Source: Acidimicrobiia bacterium (GTDB taxonomy: Bacteria; Actinomycetota; Acidimicrobiia; Acidimicrobiales; AC-14). From it: a stretch of 8,009 nucleotides of DNA. The notes below the pieces were generated by a model that worked only from the letters and a program-made list of their open reading frames with translations, ran no database searches and had not been told where the DNA came from. A program made the position numbers and the translations under genes. The stretch is from NCBI GenBank assembly GCA_019244985.1, contig JAFASB010000183.1, positions 1 through 8,009 of the forward strand, given 5' to 3'. Shown here in pieces: positions 1 to 7,219 of this stretch; positions within the stretch are counted from its first letter, which is position 1, and each line of letters starts with the position of its first letter.

Positions 1-2
1 CG

Positions 3-146
3 ACGCCGACAACCGCGCCAGCGCCGGGCGCCAACATCGACCCCAACTCCAACGGTGTCGTCGGCGGTCCGGTGAACAAGGCGAAGACCGCAGTGACCAA
101 CTTGAACAACTACCAGCAACAAGAGGTCGACCAGACCGGCGGATAG
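3..146 (+). CDS. C-terminal end of an unidentified protein (5' end outside window)
   Basis: An open frame enters from the left edge and ends at TAG 144-146, giving the last 47 residues of a protein I do not recognise. The visible part begins with a Thr/Pro/Ala-rich stretch (TPTTAPAPGA), then a Gly/Asn/Pro-rich segment (NIDPNSNGVVGGP), and ends in a polar Gln/Asn-rich tail (NLNNYQQQEVDQTGG). Such Pro/Thr linkers are common in secreted or surface-exposed actinobacterial proteins, but no domain, signal peptide or membrane segment is visible here, so that is only an inference. The frame is supported by its position: it stops 16 bp before the convergent hyuB stop, a typical tail-to-tail arrangement. 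It could still be a chance open frame, because only 144 bp are visible. Confidence 0.5.
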   Translation, partial: TPTTAPAPGANIDPNSNGVVGGPVNKAKTAVTNLNNYQQQEVDQTGG

Positions 147-162
147 CTCCGCACCGATTGGG

Positions 163-1692
163 TCAACGTGGCGGTGCCGGGCCGTAACCGCCACCGCCGG
201 GCGTCCGGACGCGGACGATGTCGCCGGCTTCGAGCTCGACGGTGCACTTGTCGCCGAGTTGCTCGGCACGCCGCTCGTCTCCGCCCGGGAGCAACCAGTT
301 CTCACCAGACGCGCCGGGGTCGCCACCATCAAGCCCCCACGGACGGCTCCGCCGGCGTTCGGTGACGAGCGACACGGTTGCCGGCTCGAGCATCTCGAGG
401 TCGCGTTCGAGGCCGTCACCCCCGTCGAATCGTCCGGCCCCGCCGCTGCCGCGGCGGATCCGGTACCGGATGACGCGCATGGCAAAGGAGCGCTCCAGCG
501 CCTCGATCGGCGTGTTCTTGGTGTTGGTCATCGCCGTGTGGACGGCGCTCATACCGGCTCGGCCGGGACGGCCGCCCTGTCCGCCGGCGAGGGTCTCGTA
601 GTACACCCACCCGTCGCCGCCGACGAGCACGTTGTTCATGGTTCCATGGCCGGCGGCGCCGACCCGCCCCGGCAGCGCTCGGGCCAGGGCACCCAGGCAC
701 ACGTCGGCGACACGCTGGCTGACCTCGACGTTGCCCGCACCGACAGCGACCGGCGGCCGGGCCGCGACGAGCGAGCCCGCCGGAGCCACGACCGAGACCG
801 GGCGGAGGGCGCCGCCGTTGGCGGGGATCGTGGGATCGGTAGCGGCCCTGACCGCGAAGGCGACGGCGCTGACGGTCACCGCCTCGACGGCGTTGACGTT
901 GCCGGGACGCTGTTCGTCAGTGCCCGTGAAGTCGAACGTCGCCGAGTCACCCTCGACGGTCAGCGTCACAACCACACGCGCCGCCTCCTGCTGCTCGGGG
1001 CGCGGGCCGGTCGAATCGAGCACGTCGCCGAAGGTCCATGAGCCATCGGGGACGTCGGCGAGCGCGGCGCGCATGCGGCGCTCGCCGTAGTCGACGATCT
1101 CGCCCAGCGGCGCGTCGACGAAGGCGCGCAGACGCTCGACGCCGACCTGGTTGGCGCCCTCCTGGGCGTCCAGGTCACCGCCGCGCTCCTCGGGCGTGCG
1201 GCTGTGGGCCGCCAGCTGGGCGCGCACGTCGTTGGTGAGAAGCACCGGCGGGATCCGGAAGCCTTCCTGGTCGATCTCGGTCGCCTCGGGCGGCATCGAG
1301 CCCGGAGCGATCCCACCGACGTCCGCGTGGTGGGCGCGATTGGCCGCCCAGCCGACGAGCCGGCCGTCGACGAAGCATGGCGCGATGAGCGTGAGGTCAT
1401 TGAGATGGGTCCCGCCGGCGAACGGATCGTTGAGCAGCACCTGTTGGCCGGGCTGCAGGGAGTCGCCGAACGCGTCGATGGCAGCGGCCACCGACGCCGG
1501 CATCGAGCCGAGGTGCACGGGAATGTGTTCGGCTTGCACGAGCAGCTCGCCCGACGGCGTGAACAGGGCGGCCGAACAGTCCGCTCTCTCCTTGATGTTC
1601 GGGCTGAACGCGGCGCGCCGCAGCACGGCGCCCATCTCCTCGGCCACACCGGTCAGCCGCGAGATCAGGACCTGGAGCGCCGCAGGATCCAA
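163..1692 (-). CDS. hyuB: Hydantoinase/oxoprolinase subunit B (HyuB-type)
   Basis: This is the B subunit of an ATP-dependent cyclic-amide hydrolase (N-methylhydantoinase / 5-oxoprolinase / acetone carboxylase superfamily), expected to act in the cytoplasm with HyuA. The 509-residue product is a single Hydantoinase_B domain of normal length. Family motifs are visible in order: SPNIKERADCSAA (30-42), LLNDPFAGGTHLND (about 86-99), AHHADVGG (120-127), DFTGT (254-258), YYETLAGGQGGRPG (364-377), TNTKNTPIEALE (389-400), GGAGRFDGGDGLER (417-430) and a terminal TPGGGGYG. The start is taken as TTG at 1692, because GGAGGAGG lies 6 bases upstream and the protein then begins at the usual point (DPAALQVLISRL). 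An in-frame ATG at 1746 would add 18 residues unlike the family. The gene overlaps hyuA by 28 bp, so the two are co-translated. The substrate cannot be read from sequence. Confidence 0.93.
   Translation of the reverse strand: MDPAALQVLISRLTGVAEEMGAVLRRAAFSPNIKERADCSAALFTPSGELLVQAEHIPVHLGSMPASVAAAIDAFGDSLQPGQQVLLNDPFAGGTHLNDLTLIAPCFVDGRLVGWAANRAHHADVGGIAPGSMPPEATEIDQEGFRIPPVLLTNDVRAQLAAHSRTPEERGGDLDAQEGANQVGVERLRAFVDAPLGEIVDYGERRMRAALADVPDGSWTFGDVLDSTGPRPEQQEAARVVVTLTVEGDSATFDFTGTDEQRPGNVNAVEAVTVSAVAFAVRAATDPTIPANGGALRPVSVVAPAGSLVAARPPVAVGAGNVEVSQRVADVCLGALARALPGRVGAAGHGTMNNVLVGGDGWVYYETLAGGQGGRPGRAGMSAVHTAMTNTKNTPIEALERSFAMRVIRYRIRRGSGGAGRFDGGDGLERDLEMLEPATVSLVTERRRSRPWGLDGGDPGASGENWLLPGGDERRAEQLGDKCTVELEAGDIVRVRTPGGGGYGPAPPR
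168..194. other. Inverted repeat at the convergent gene ends, possible weak terminator
   Basis: GTGGCGGT (168-175) is perfectly repeated in inverse at 187-194 (ACCGCCAC) with an 11-base GC-rich spacer. It lies 21 bp past the stop of the leftmost gene, inside the last codons of hyuB (the Gly-rich GGGGYG end). It could form an RNA hairpin on either strand. No T-tract follows, so it is not a standard intrinsic terminator, and the hyuB coding constraint (Gly and Pro codons) could produce it by chance. Confidence 0.25.
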
Positions 1693-3440
1693 GCACCACC
1701 TCCTCCAACTTCGGCGGTCCAGCCCGGGGGAACCCACACCGTGCAATCCGGTTCGGCAAGCACGGCCGGGCCCGTTGCGGGCTGGCGTTGGCGGGCCGGC
1801 GCGATGTCGTCGTACGACAGGTGCGCGGCCCGTTTGGCACGCGCCCGCAAGGCGACGACCTCGATCGGAGCGCCGGGCCGGGCGTACCCGTTGCGGCGCC
1901 GGTGTTCATCGGGGAACTCGTCGACATTGGCCACGGTGAGCTCGTGGCTCTGTCCCGCGTACCGACAGTCGAGCGCAGTACTGACCTCGACGTCGCCGCC
2001 GCCCACCGCCGCTCGGGCCTCCGCTGCCAGCTTCTGCAGCGCCGGTCCGACGCCTTCGGCTTCACCCGGGGTGGGCCACGAACGCACGAGCTCCCGTTGG
2101 CGAGGGGACGTCACCAGACCCAGCGCCGAGAGGACCCCGGCGCGCGGCGGGACGACGACCGCCGCCATCTCCAGCGCCTCGGCGACGGCGCATGCGTGCA
2201 GCGGGCCCGCGCCTCCGAACGCCACGAGAGCGAGCCCCGAGGGATCGACACCGCGCTCGAGCGACACCAGGCGGACAGCTCGCTCCATGGCCGCGTCGAC
2301 GACATCGACGACGCCCTGTGCGGGCACGCGGGCGCGGTCGAGCGCCCGACGGGCCGCTTCGACGTCCAAGCGCCCGAGATCGCCAAAGGTCGCGCGATCG
2401 GGGATGCGCCCCAGGGCCAGGTCGGCGTCGGTGACCGTCGGCTCGACGCCGCCCCGCCCGTACGCGGCGGGCCCCGGATCGGCGCCCGCGCTTCGCGGTC
2501 CGACGACCAAGGCGCCGCCAGAGTCGACGCGGGCGATCGAACCGCCGCCTGCACCGATCGTGTGGATGTCGAGCGACGGGAGACGAATCGGGAAGCCGCC
2601 GGCCGTACGGCCCCCTGCGGGCGCGGGGACAGCGCCGAGGATGAGGCACACGTCGGTACTCGTGCCGCCCATGTCGAAGGAGACCGCATCGGGGAATCCC
2701 GCTGTCGCGGCCGCAGCAGCGGCCGCCTGCACGCCGCCGGCGGGACCGGACAACAGGAGGGTGGCAGGTAGTTCCGCGGCGTCCCGTGCAGGGACGAGAC
2801 CGCCGGCCGAGGTCATCACCAGCACGTCGTCGGCGAGGTCACCCATCCGAGCGAGGTACGGCGCGCAGACAGGCCGCAAGAACGCATTGACGACGGTCGT
2901 GACGGTGCGCTCGTACTCACGGAACTCCGGCGACACCTCGTGCGACGCGGTGACGTCGTAGCCGCGAGCGCGCAGGTCGCCGGCAACCGCCTCCTCGTGG
3001 GTTGCGTCGAGGTCGGCGTGGAGGAGACACACGGCGACAGCCTCGGCCTCGTCGGGCACGTCCGGCGCGGCGCCGACGGGTTCGAGCTCGCGGCCGGCGG
3101 CGTCGAGCCGGCCGTCGACCTCGAGGCGCAGATGTCGCGGCACGAGGGGCTCGGGTCGGTCCGCCCACTGGTCGTAGAGCGACGGCCGGTCCTGACGGGC
3201 GATCTCGATGATGTCGGCGAACCCCCGGTTGGTGATCAGCACCACCGATGCGCCCCGTCGCTCGAGCAAGGCGTTCGTGGCGATCGTCGTCCCGTGGCAC
3301 AACAGGTCGGGGCGCCGGCCGCCGAGGCCGCCAGCCACCGCGCCCGCCGGGTCGTCACGACGGGAGAGCACCTTCACCACGTCTCCGTTCTCGTCCACGA
3401 CGTCGGTGAACGTCCCGCCGGTGTCGACCCCGCAGATCAC
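1665..3440 (-). CDS. hyuA: Hydantoinase/oxoprolinase subunit A (HyuA-type), short form
   Basis: This is the ATP-binding subunit of a hydantoinase/oxoprolinase-type enzyme, which in known relatives phosphorylates or activates a cyclic amide before ring opening; it should pair with the adjacent HyuB. The 591 residues show the N-terminal Hydant_A_N domain with phosphate motif VDTGGTFTDVV (5-15) and HGTTIATNALLERRGA (49-64). The central domain has SFDMGGTSTDV (254-264), GAGGGSIA (297-304), GPRSAGADPGPAAYG (314-328) and AFGGAGPLHA (407-416). A C-terminal domain follows, with NGYARPGAPIEVVALR (517-532). The start is GTG 3440, overlapping the upstream RNase H stop as GTGA; no Shine-Dalgarno sequence precedes it, so translation is probably coupled. 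It is shorter than the roughly 640-700 residues of many HyuA proteins, the shortening being mainly C-terminal. Ala326 replaces the Cys usual in PGPACYG. Confidence 0.93.
   Translation of the reverse strand: MICGVDTGGTFTDVVDENGDVVKVLSRRDDPAGAVAGGLGGRRPDLLCHGTTIATNALLERRGASVVLITNRGFADIIEIARQDRPSLYDQWADRPEPLVPRHLRLEVDGRLDAAGRELEPVGAAPDVPDEAEAVAVCLLHADLDATHEEAVAGDLRARGYDVTASHEVSPEFREYERTVTTVVNAFLRPVCAPYLARMGDLADDVLVMTSAGGLVPARDAAELPATLLLSGPAGGVQAAAAAAATAGFPDAVSFDMGGTSTDVCLILGAVPAPAGGRTAGGFPIRLPSLDIHTIGAGGGSIARVDSGGALVVGPRSAGADPGPAAYGRGGVEPTVTDADLALGRIPDRATFGDLGRLDVEAARRALDRARVPAQGVVDVVDAAMERAVRLVSLERGVDPSGLALVAFGGAGPLHACAVAEALEMAAVVVPPRAGVLSALGLVTSPRQRELVRSWPTPGEAEGVGPALQKLAAEARAAVGGGDVEVSTALDCRYAGQSHELTVANVDEFPDEHRRRNGYARPGAPIEVVALRARAKRAAHLSYDDIAPARQRQPATGPAVLAEPDCTVWVPPGWTAEVGGGGAWILRRSRS
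1699..1706 (-). promoter_or_regulatory. Strong Shine-Dalgarno sequence that sets the hyuB TTG start
   Basis: On the minus strand, GGAGGAGG lies inside the 3' end of hyuA and is separated by 6 bases (TGGTGC) from TTG at 1690-1692. This near-ideal site explains initiation at a weak TTG codon and lets ribosomes load on hyuB before hyuA translation ends. Confidence 0.75.
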
Positions 3441-4456
3441 GATTGAGGCGGGACCACCCAGACGTCTTCCTCGCCGAGCCGGTCCTGGAACGACTTCACC
3501 TGCTTGGCGATCGCCGGGTCTTCGCCGTCCCACACCGCGAGTGCCTCGTCGGCGTTGCGCGCCAGCCATGCATCCCGGCGTGAGAGCGCCGCTCCTGCCT
3601 GGACACGCGACGCCGGCTTTCGGTTTTGCAGCAGGATCTGTCCCTCCGCCGCGTCGAGGAGCTTGCGGTAGGAGGCCTGGGCGGCGGCGGGCCACACCGA
3701 CTCGGGCTCTGGAAAGGGAAGTACCGCGTAGAACGGCACGCCCGCTTCGACCGCGGCAACCGCGCCCAGTTGCTCGGCGCCGAGGCCGAGGCCGGTGAGC
3801 ACCACCAGGTCGTCGTGGACCTCGCGCTTGGCGGCGACGATCTCGGCCAGCTTGGTACGCACGCCGTCGGCGACGGGGTTCGCCTGGTAGCCCCCGAGCT
3901 CGGGCGGGCGGTGGCCGACGATCGCCAGCTTGTGCCCGGCTGGGACAAGCGGCTCCGGCGCCGCGCCCGGTCGGTCGGGGGGCCCGAGCTCCTCGAGTGA
4001 CGGGGGAGAGTCGCCGGAGGACCCGTGCTGGTTGGTCGCGGCTTCCACGGCGAGGCGATCGACGAGGTCGTTCATGGGGTCGTTCGAGTGGCCCTTGACC
4101 CAGCGGAACACGACGTCGCCCCGCCGCTGCACCTCGGTGATCAGTGGCTCCCACAGGTCGCGGTTCGCAACCGGCTTCTTGGCCTTGTTCAGCCAGCCGC
4201 GCGCGATCCACCCCTCCCACCAGCGGTCGCGAAAGCAGTTCACGACATACGTCGAGTCGCTGACGATCTCGAGGGGGCCGTCGATGGAAGAGACGGCGCC
4301 GGCCGCAGCGGCGATCTCCATGCGCTGATTGGTGCTGGGGTTCTCGTGGCCGCTGGCCCAGCGTCCACCCGGGATCGCCCACGCCCACCCGCCAGGCCCC
4401 GGATTTCCCAGGCAGGCGCCGTCGGTGTAGGCGGTCGTCCTCGTCGGTTTGGTCAC
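3437..4456 (-). CDS. RNase HI fused to a C-terminal YpsA/YspA-like SLOG domain
   Basis: Residues 1-140 are a complete ribonuclease HI, which cuts the RNA strand of RNA:DNA hybrids (R-loops, lagging-strand primers). The catalytic set is intact: Asp12 (YTDGACLGNPGPGG), Glu47 (NQRMEI), Asp67 (VSDSTYVVN), His123 (WVKGHSND) and Asp133 (LVDRLA). A Pro/Gly/Ser-rich linker (about 143-173) leads to residues 175-339, which resemble the YpsA/YspA-like SLOG Rossmann domain: VGHRPPELGGY (180-190), LTGLGLGAEQLGA (220-232), AGVPFYAVLPFP (238-249), a VWP motif near 254 and a late NADEALAVWDG. SLOG domains bind or process nucleotide-type ligands in known cases; the role here is unknown. The GTG 4456 start is nearly forced, since an in-frame TAG lies three codons upstream. 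It heads the operon with hyuA and hyuB. The RNase HI call is very secure and the SLOG call fairly secure. Confidence 0.92.
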   Translation of the reverse strand: MTKPTRTTAYTDGACLGNPGPGGWAWAIPGGRWASGHENPSTNQRMEIAAAAGAVSSIDGPLEIVSDSTYVVNCFRDRWWEGWIARGWLNKAKKPVANRDLWEPLITEVQRRGDVVFRWVKGHSNDPMNDLVDRLAVEAATNQHGSSGDSPPSLEELGPPDRPGAAPEPLVPAGHKLAIVGHRPPELGGYQANPVADGVRTKLAEIVAAKREVHDDLVVLTGLGLGAEQLGAVAAVEAGVPFYAVLPFPEPESVWPAAAQASYRKLLDAAEGQILLQNRKPASRVQAGAALSRRDAWLARNADEALAVWDGEDPAIAKQVKSFQDRLGEEDVWVVPPQS

Positions 4457-4528
4457 TGCGCAGCACTATGCCGCGTCCCGTCGACCAAACCGGCCCTCGA
4501 TGCTCGGAATCGGCGCGAGCATGGGTGT
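4457..4528. other. Divergent intergenic region between the RNase H operon and aceE
   Basis: These 72 bp separate two divergent GTG starts, so they must contain, or lie close to, the promoters of both transcription units. Apart from the weak minus-strand CATAGT at 4465-4470 I see no clear -35/-10 pair, no operator-like dyad and no riboswitch. Neither gene has an obvious Shine-Dalgarno sequence here. A three-codon ATG GGT GTG TGA reading (4521-4532) overlaps the aceE start codon in another frame. Confidence 0.6.
4465..4470 (-). promoter_or_regulatory. Candidate -10 element for the RNase H-hyuAB operon
   Basis: On the minus strand CATAGT, four matches to TATAAT, ends 8 bases before the GTG start of the RNase H gene. 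Transcription starting at normal spacing would begin at or next to the GTG, giving a leaderless mRNA, which fits the absence of a Shine-Dalgarno sequence and is common in actinobacteria. No convincing -35 box is visible at 16-18 bp. Weak evidence. Confidence 0.3.
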
Positions 4529-7219
4529 GTGATCTTCGACGGCTTCTCCCGCCAGCTCCCGGACATCGACCCGGAGGAGACGTCCGAGTGGCTGGACTCC
4601 TTCGACGCCGTCGTCGAGGCGCACGGCAAGACCCGCGGCCAGTTCCTGATGCTCAAGCTGATGGAGCGGGCGCACGAGCTTCAGGTGGCCTTCCCGGCGA
4701 CGATCAGCACGCCCTACATCAACACCATCCCGGCCGAGCAGGAGCCCTGGTTCCCCGGCGACGAGTACATCGAGCGCCGCATCCGCGCCTACATCCGTTG
4801 GAACGCAGCGATGATGGTGACGCGCGCCAACACCAGGGCGTCGGGCATCGGCGGCCACCTGGCCACCTACGCCTCGTCCGCAGCCCTCTATGAAGTCGGC
4901 TTCAACCACTTCTTCCGCGGCAAGGATGACGGCCAGGCCGGCGACCAGGTCTTCTTCCAGGGCCACGGCGCACCGGGCATCTACGCCCGCGCCTTCCTCG
5001 AAGGCCGCCTCGACGAGGACAACCTCGACCACTTCCGCATGGAGGTCGGCGGCCAGGGCCTCTCGTCGTATCCGCATCCCCGACTCATGCCGGAGTTCTG
5101 GGAGTTTCCCACGGTCTCCATGGGCCTCTCCCCGATCACCGCCATCTACCAGGCCCGGTTCAACCGCTACCTCACGCACCGCCGCATCAAGGACACCACC
5201 GGGTCACGCGTCTGGTGCTTCATCGGCGACGGCGAGTCGGACGAGCCCGAGACCCTCGGCGCCCTTTCGCTGGCGTCACGCGAGCAGCTCGACAACCTGA
5301 TCTTCGTGGTCAACTGCAACCTGCAGCGTCTCGACGGGCCGGTCCGCGGCGACGGCAAGATCATCCAGGAGCTGGAGGCGACGTTCCGGGGCGCAGGCTG
5401 GAACGTCATCAAGGTCATCTGGGGTTCGGCGTGGGACGAGCTGCTGGCCCGCGATGTCGACGGCGTCCTCCTCAACAAGATGAACACGACCGTCGACGGC
5501 GAGTACCAGAAGTACGCGGTCGAAAGCGGCGCCTACATCCGGGAGCACTTCTTCGGCCCGGACCCGCGGCTGCGGAAGATGGTCGAGCACCTGTCCGACG
5601 ACGACCTGCGCAACCTCCCCCGCGGCGGGCACGACTACCGGAAGCTCTACGCCGCCTACAAGGCCGCCGCCGAACACACGGGTGCGCCCACGGTGATCCT
5701 GGCGAAGACGGTCAAGGGGTGGACGCTCGGCCCCGACTTCGAGGCCCGCAACGCGACCCACCAGATCAAGAAGATGAACAAGGAAGAGCTGCGCATCTTC
5801 CGCGACCGCCTGTACATGCAGGACCAGGTGCCCGACGAAGCCCTCGACGCCGATATGCCGCCGTACTACCGGCCGCCGGAGGACTCCGAGGAGTACCAGT
5901 ACATGATGGAGCGGCGCCGCGCCCTCGATGGCTCGCTCCCCCGCCGGGTCGTCCGTCCCAAGAAGCTCGAGCTTCCCGACGACAAGGGCTTCGACGAGTT
6001 CCGAAAGGGCTCGGGCAAACAGGACGTGGCGACCACCATGGCGTTCGTCCGCGTGCTGCGGAACCTGCTGAAGGACAAGAAGCTCGGGGCGCGCATCGTG
6101 CCGATCGTCCCCGACGAGGCGCGCACGTTCGGCATGGACTCTCTGTTCAAGGACGTCGGGATCTACGCCCCGTTCGGCCAGCTGTACGAACCGGTCGACG
6201 CCGGACTCCTGCTCTCCTACACGGAGTCCCAGCAGGGCCAGATCCTCGAGGAGGGGATCACCGAGGCGGGGTCGATGGCGGAGTTCACGGCCGCGGGCAC
6301 GGCGTACGCCACGCACGGCACGGCGATGGTGCCCTTTTTCATCTTCTATTCGATGTTCGGCTTCCAGCGCGTCGGCGATCTCATCTGGGCCTTCGGCGAC
6401 ATCCGCGGGCGGGGCTTCCTTCTCGGGGCGACAGCGGGCCGCACGACGCTCACGGGCGAAGGTCTGCAGCACGCCGATGGCCACAGCCAGGTACTGGCGT
6501 CGACCGTCCCAAACGTGCAGGCCTACGACCCGGCGTTCGCTTACGAGGTCGCTGAAATCGTCAAGGACGGTCTCCGGCGTATGTACGGCGGCGACCCCGA
6601 GGACGTCTTCTATTACCTGACCCTCTACAACGAGCCCTACAAGCAGCCGGAGATGCCCGAGGGTGTCGCCGAAGGCATCGTGCGCGGGGTCTACAAGTTC
6701 GCCGACGCCCCCGAAGGCTGCCGGCAGCGGGCCACGATCCTGTTCAGCGGCTCGGCGCAAGGCGCAGCGCGAGAGGCACAGCAACTCCTGGCCGAGCACC
6801 ACGACGTCGGCGCCGAGCTGTGGAGCGTGACGTCGTACAAGGGCCTGCGCGAGGACGCGCTCTCGGCAGAACGGTGGAACCGTCTGCATCCCACCGAGCA
6901 GCCGAAGAGGCCATACGTCACCGAGGCGCTGGCCGACGCCGAGGGACCGTTCGTCGCCGTCACCGACTTCATGAAGGCCGTCCCCGACCAGGTCGCCCGC
7001 TGGGTGCCGGGGACGTTCATTCCGCTCGGAACCGATGGCTACGGCCGCTCCGACACCCGCGCCGCGCTGCGCCGCCACTTCGAGATCGACGCACCGAACG
7101 TCGTCGTCGCCGTCCTCCAGGCCCTCGCCCAGTCAGGCGAGGGCAAGCAAGAGGCCGTCGCCGACGCCATCGCCCGCTACGAGCTCGACACCGAGGCGCC
7201 CGACCCCCGTACCGCCTAG
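4529..7219 (+). CDS. aceE: Pyruvate dehydrogenase E1 component, homodimeric type
   Basis: AceE is the thiamine-diphosphate-dependent subunit that decarboxylates pyruvate and acetylates the lipoyl group of E2, feeding acetyl-CoA to central metabolism. The 896 residues match the family length (E. coli 887). The N-terminus LPDIDPEETSEWLDSFD closely resembles mycobacterial AceE. The TPP/Mg motif is intact: GDGE at 233-236 and NCN at 262-264. Residues equivalent to known E. coli active-site positions are present: His110 (GGHLATYASSAA), His146 (GHGAPGIYARAFLEGRL), His411 (NATHQIKKM), Glu579 (EEGITEAG) and His648 (GLQHADGH). The C-terminal domain runs to the end (VADAIARY). The start is GTG 4529, the only in-frame start that fits the homology; no clear ribosome binding site precedes it. 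E2 and E3 genes are not adjacent. Its TAG stop shares CTAG with a minus-strand remnant. Function is very secure. Confidence 0.98.
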   Translation: MIFDGFSRQLPDIDPEETSEWLDSFDAVVEAHGKTRGQFLMLKLMERAHELQVAFPATISTPYINTIPAEQEPWFPGDEYIERRIRAYIRWNAAMMVTRANTRASGIGGHLATYASSAALYEVGFNHFFRGKDDGQAGDQVFFQGHGAPGIYARAFLEGRLDEDNLDHFRMEVGGQGLSSYPHPRLMPEFWEFPTVSMGLSPITAIYQARFNRYLTHRRIKDTTGSRVWCFIGDGESDEPETLGALSLASREQLDNLIFVVNCNLQRLDGPVRGDGKIIQELEATFRGAGWNVIKVIWGSAWDELLARDVDGVLLNKMNTTVDGEYQKYAVESGAYIREHFFGPDPRLRKMVEHLSDDDLRNLPRGGHDYRKLYAAYKAAAEHTGAPTVILAKTVKGWTLGPDFEARNATHQIKKMNKEELRIFRDRLYMQDQVPDEALDADMPPYYRPPEDSEEYQYMMERRRALDGSLPRRVVRPKKLELPDDKGFDEFRKGSGKQDVATTMAFVRVLRNLLKDKKLGARIVPIVPDEARTFGMDSLFKDVGIYAPFGQLYEPVDAGLLLSYTESQQGQILEEGITEAGSMAEFTAAGTAYATHGTAMVPFFIFYSMFGFQRVGDLIWAFGDIRGRGFLLGATAGRTTLTGEGLQHADGHSQVLASTVPNVQAYDPAFAYEVAEIVKDGLRRMYGGDPEDVFYYLTLYNEPYKQPEMPEGVAEGIVRGVYKFADAPEGCRQRATILFSGSAQGAAREAQQLLAEHHDVGAELWSVTSYKGLREDALSAERWNRLHPTEQPKRPYVTEALADAEGPFVAVTDFMKAVPDQVARWVPGTFIPLGTDGYGRSDTRAALRRHFEIDAPNVVVAVLQALAQSGEGKQEAVADAIARYELDTEAPDPRTA

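Noticed and set aside
1204..2961. A 585-codon plus-strand open frame across hyuB and hyuA
   Set aside because: Its translation is low-complexity Arg/Ala/Ser/Pro-rich sequence typical of an antisense frame; hyuA and hyuB motifs on the minus strand explain the region.
3441..4466. An N-terminal extension of hyuA reading through the RNase H gene in another frame (open to 4466)
   Set aside because: The extension is Arg-rich shadow sequence, while the HyuA family starts at the VDTGGTFTD motif just after GTG 3440, and RNase HI with a full catalytic set occupies the other frame.
4025..4528. An N-terminal extension of aceE starting at 4025
   Set aside because: It runs antisense through the RNase HI coding region and has no similarity to AceE N-termini; homology begins just after GTG 4529.
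5276..7078. A 600-codon open frame on the minus strand inside aceE
   Set aside because: It is the antisense shadow of a strongly conserved AceE reading frame in GC-rich DNA; its translation has no recognisable domain.
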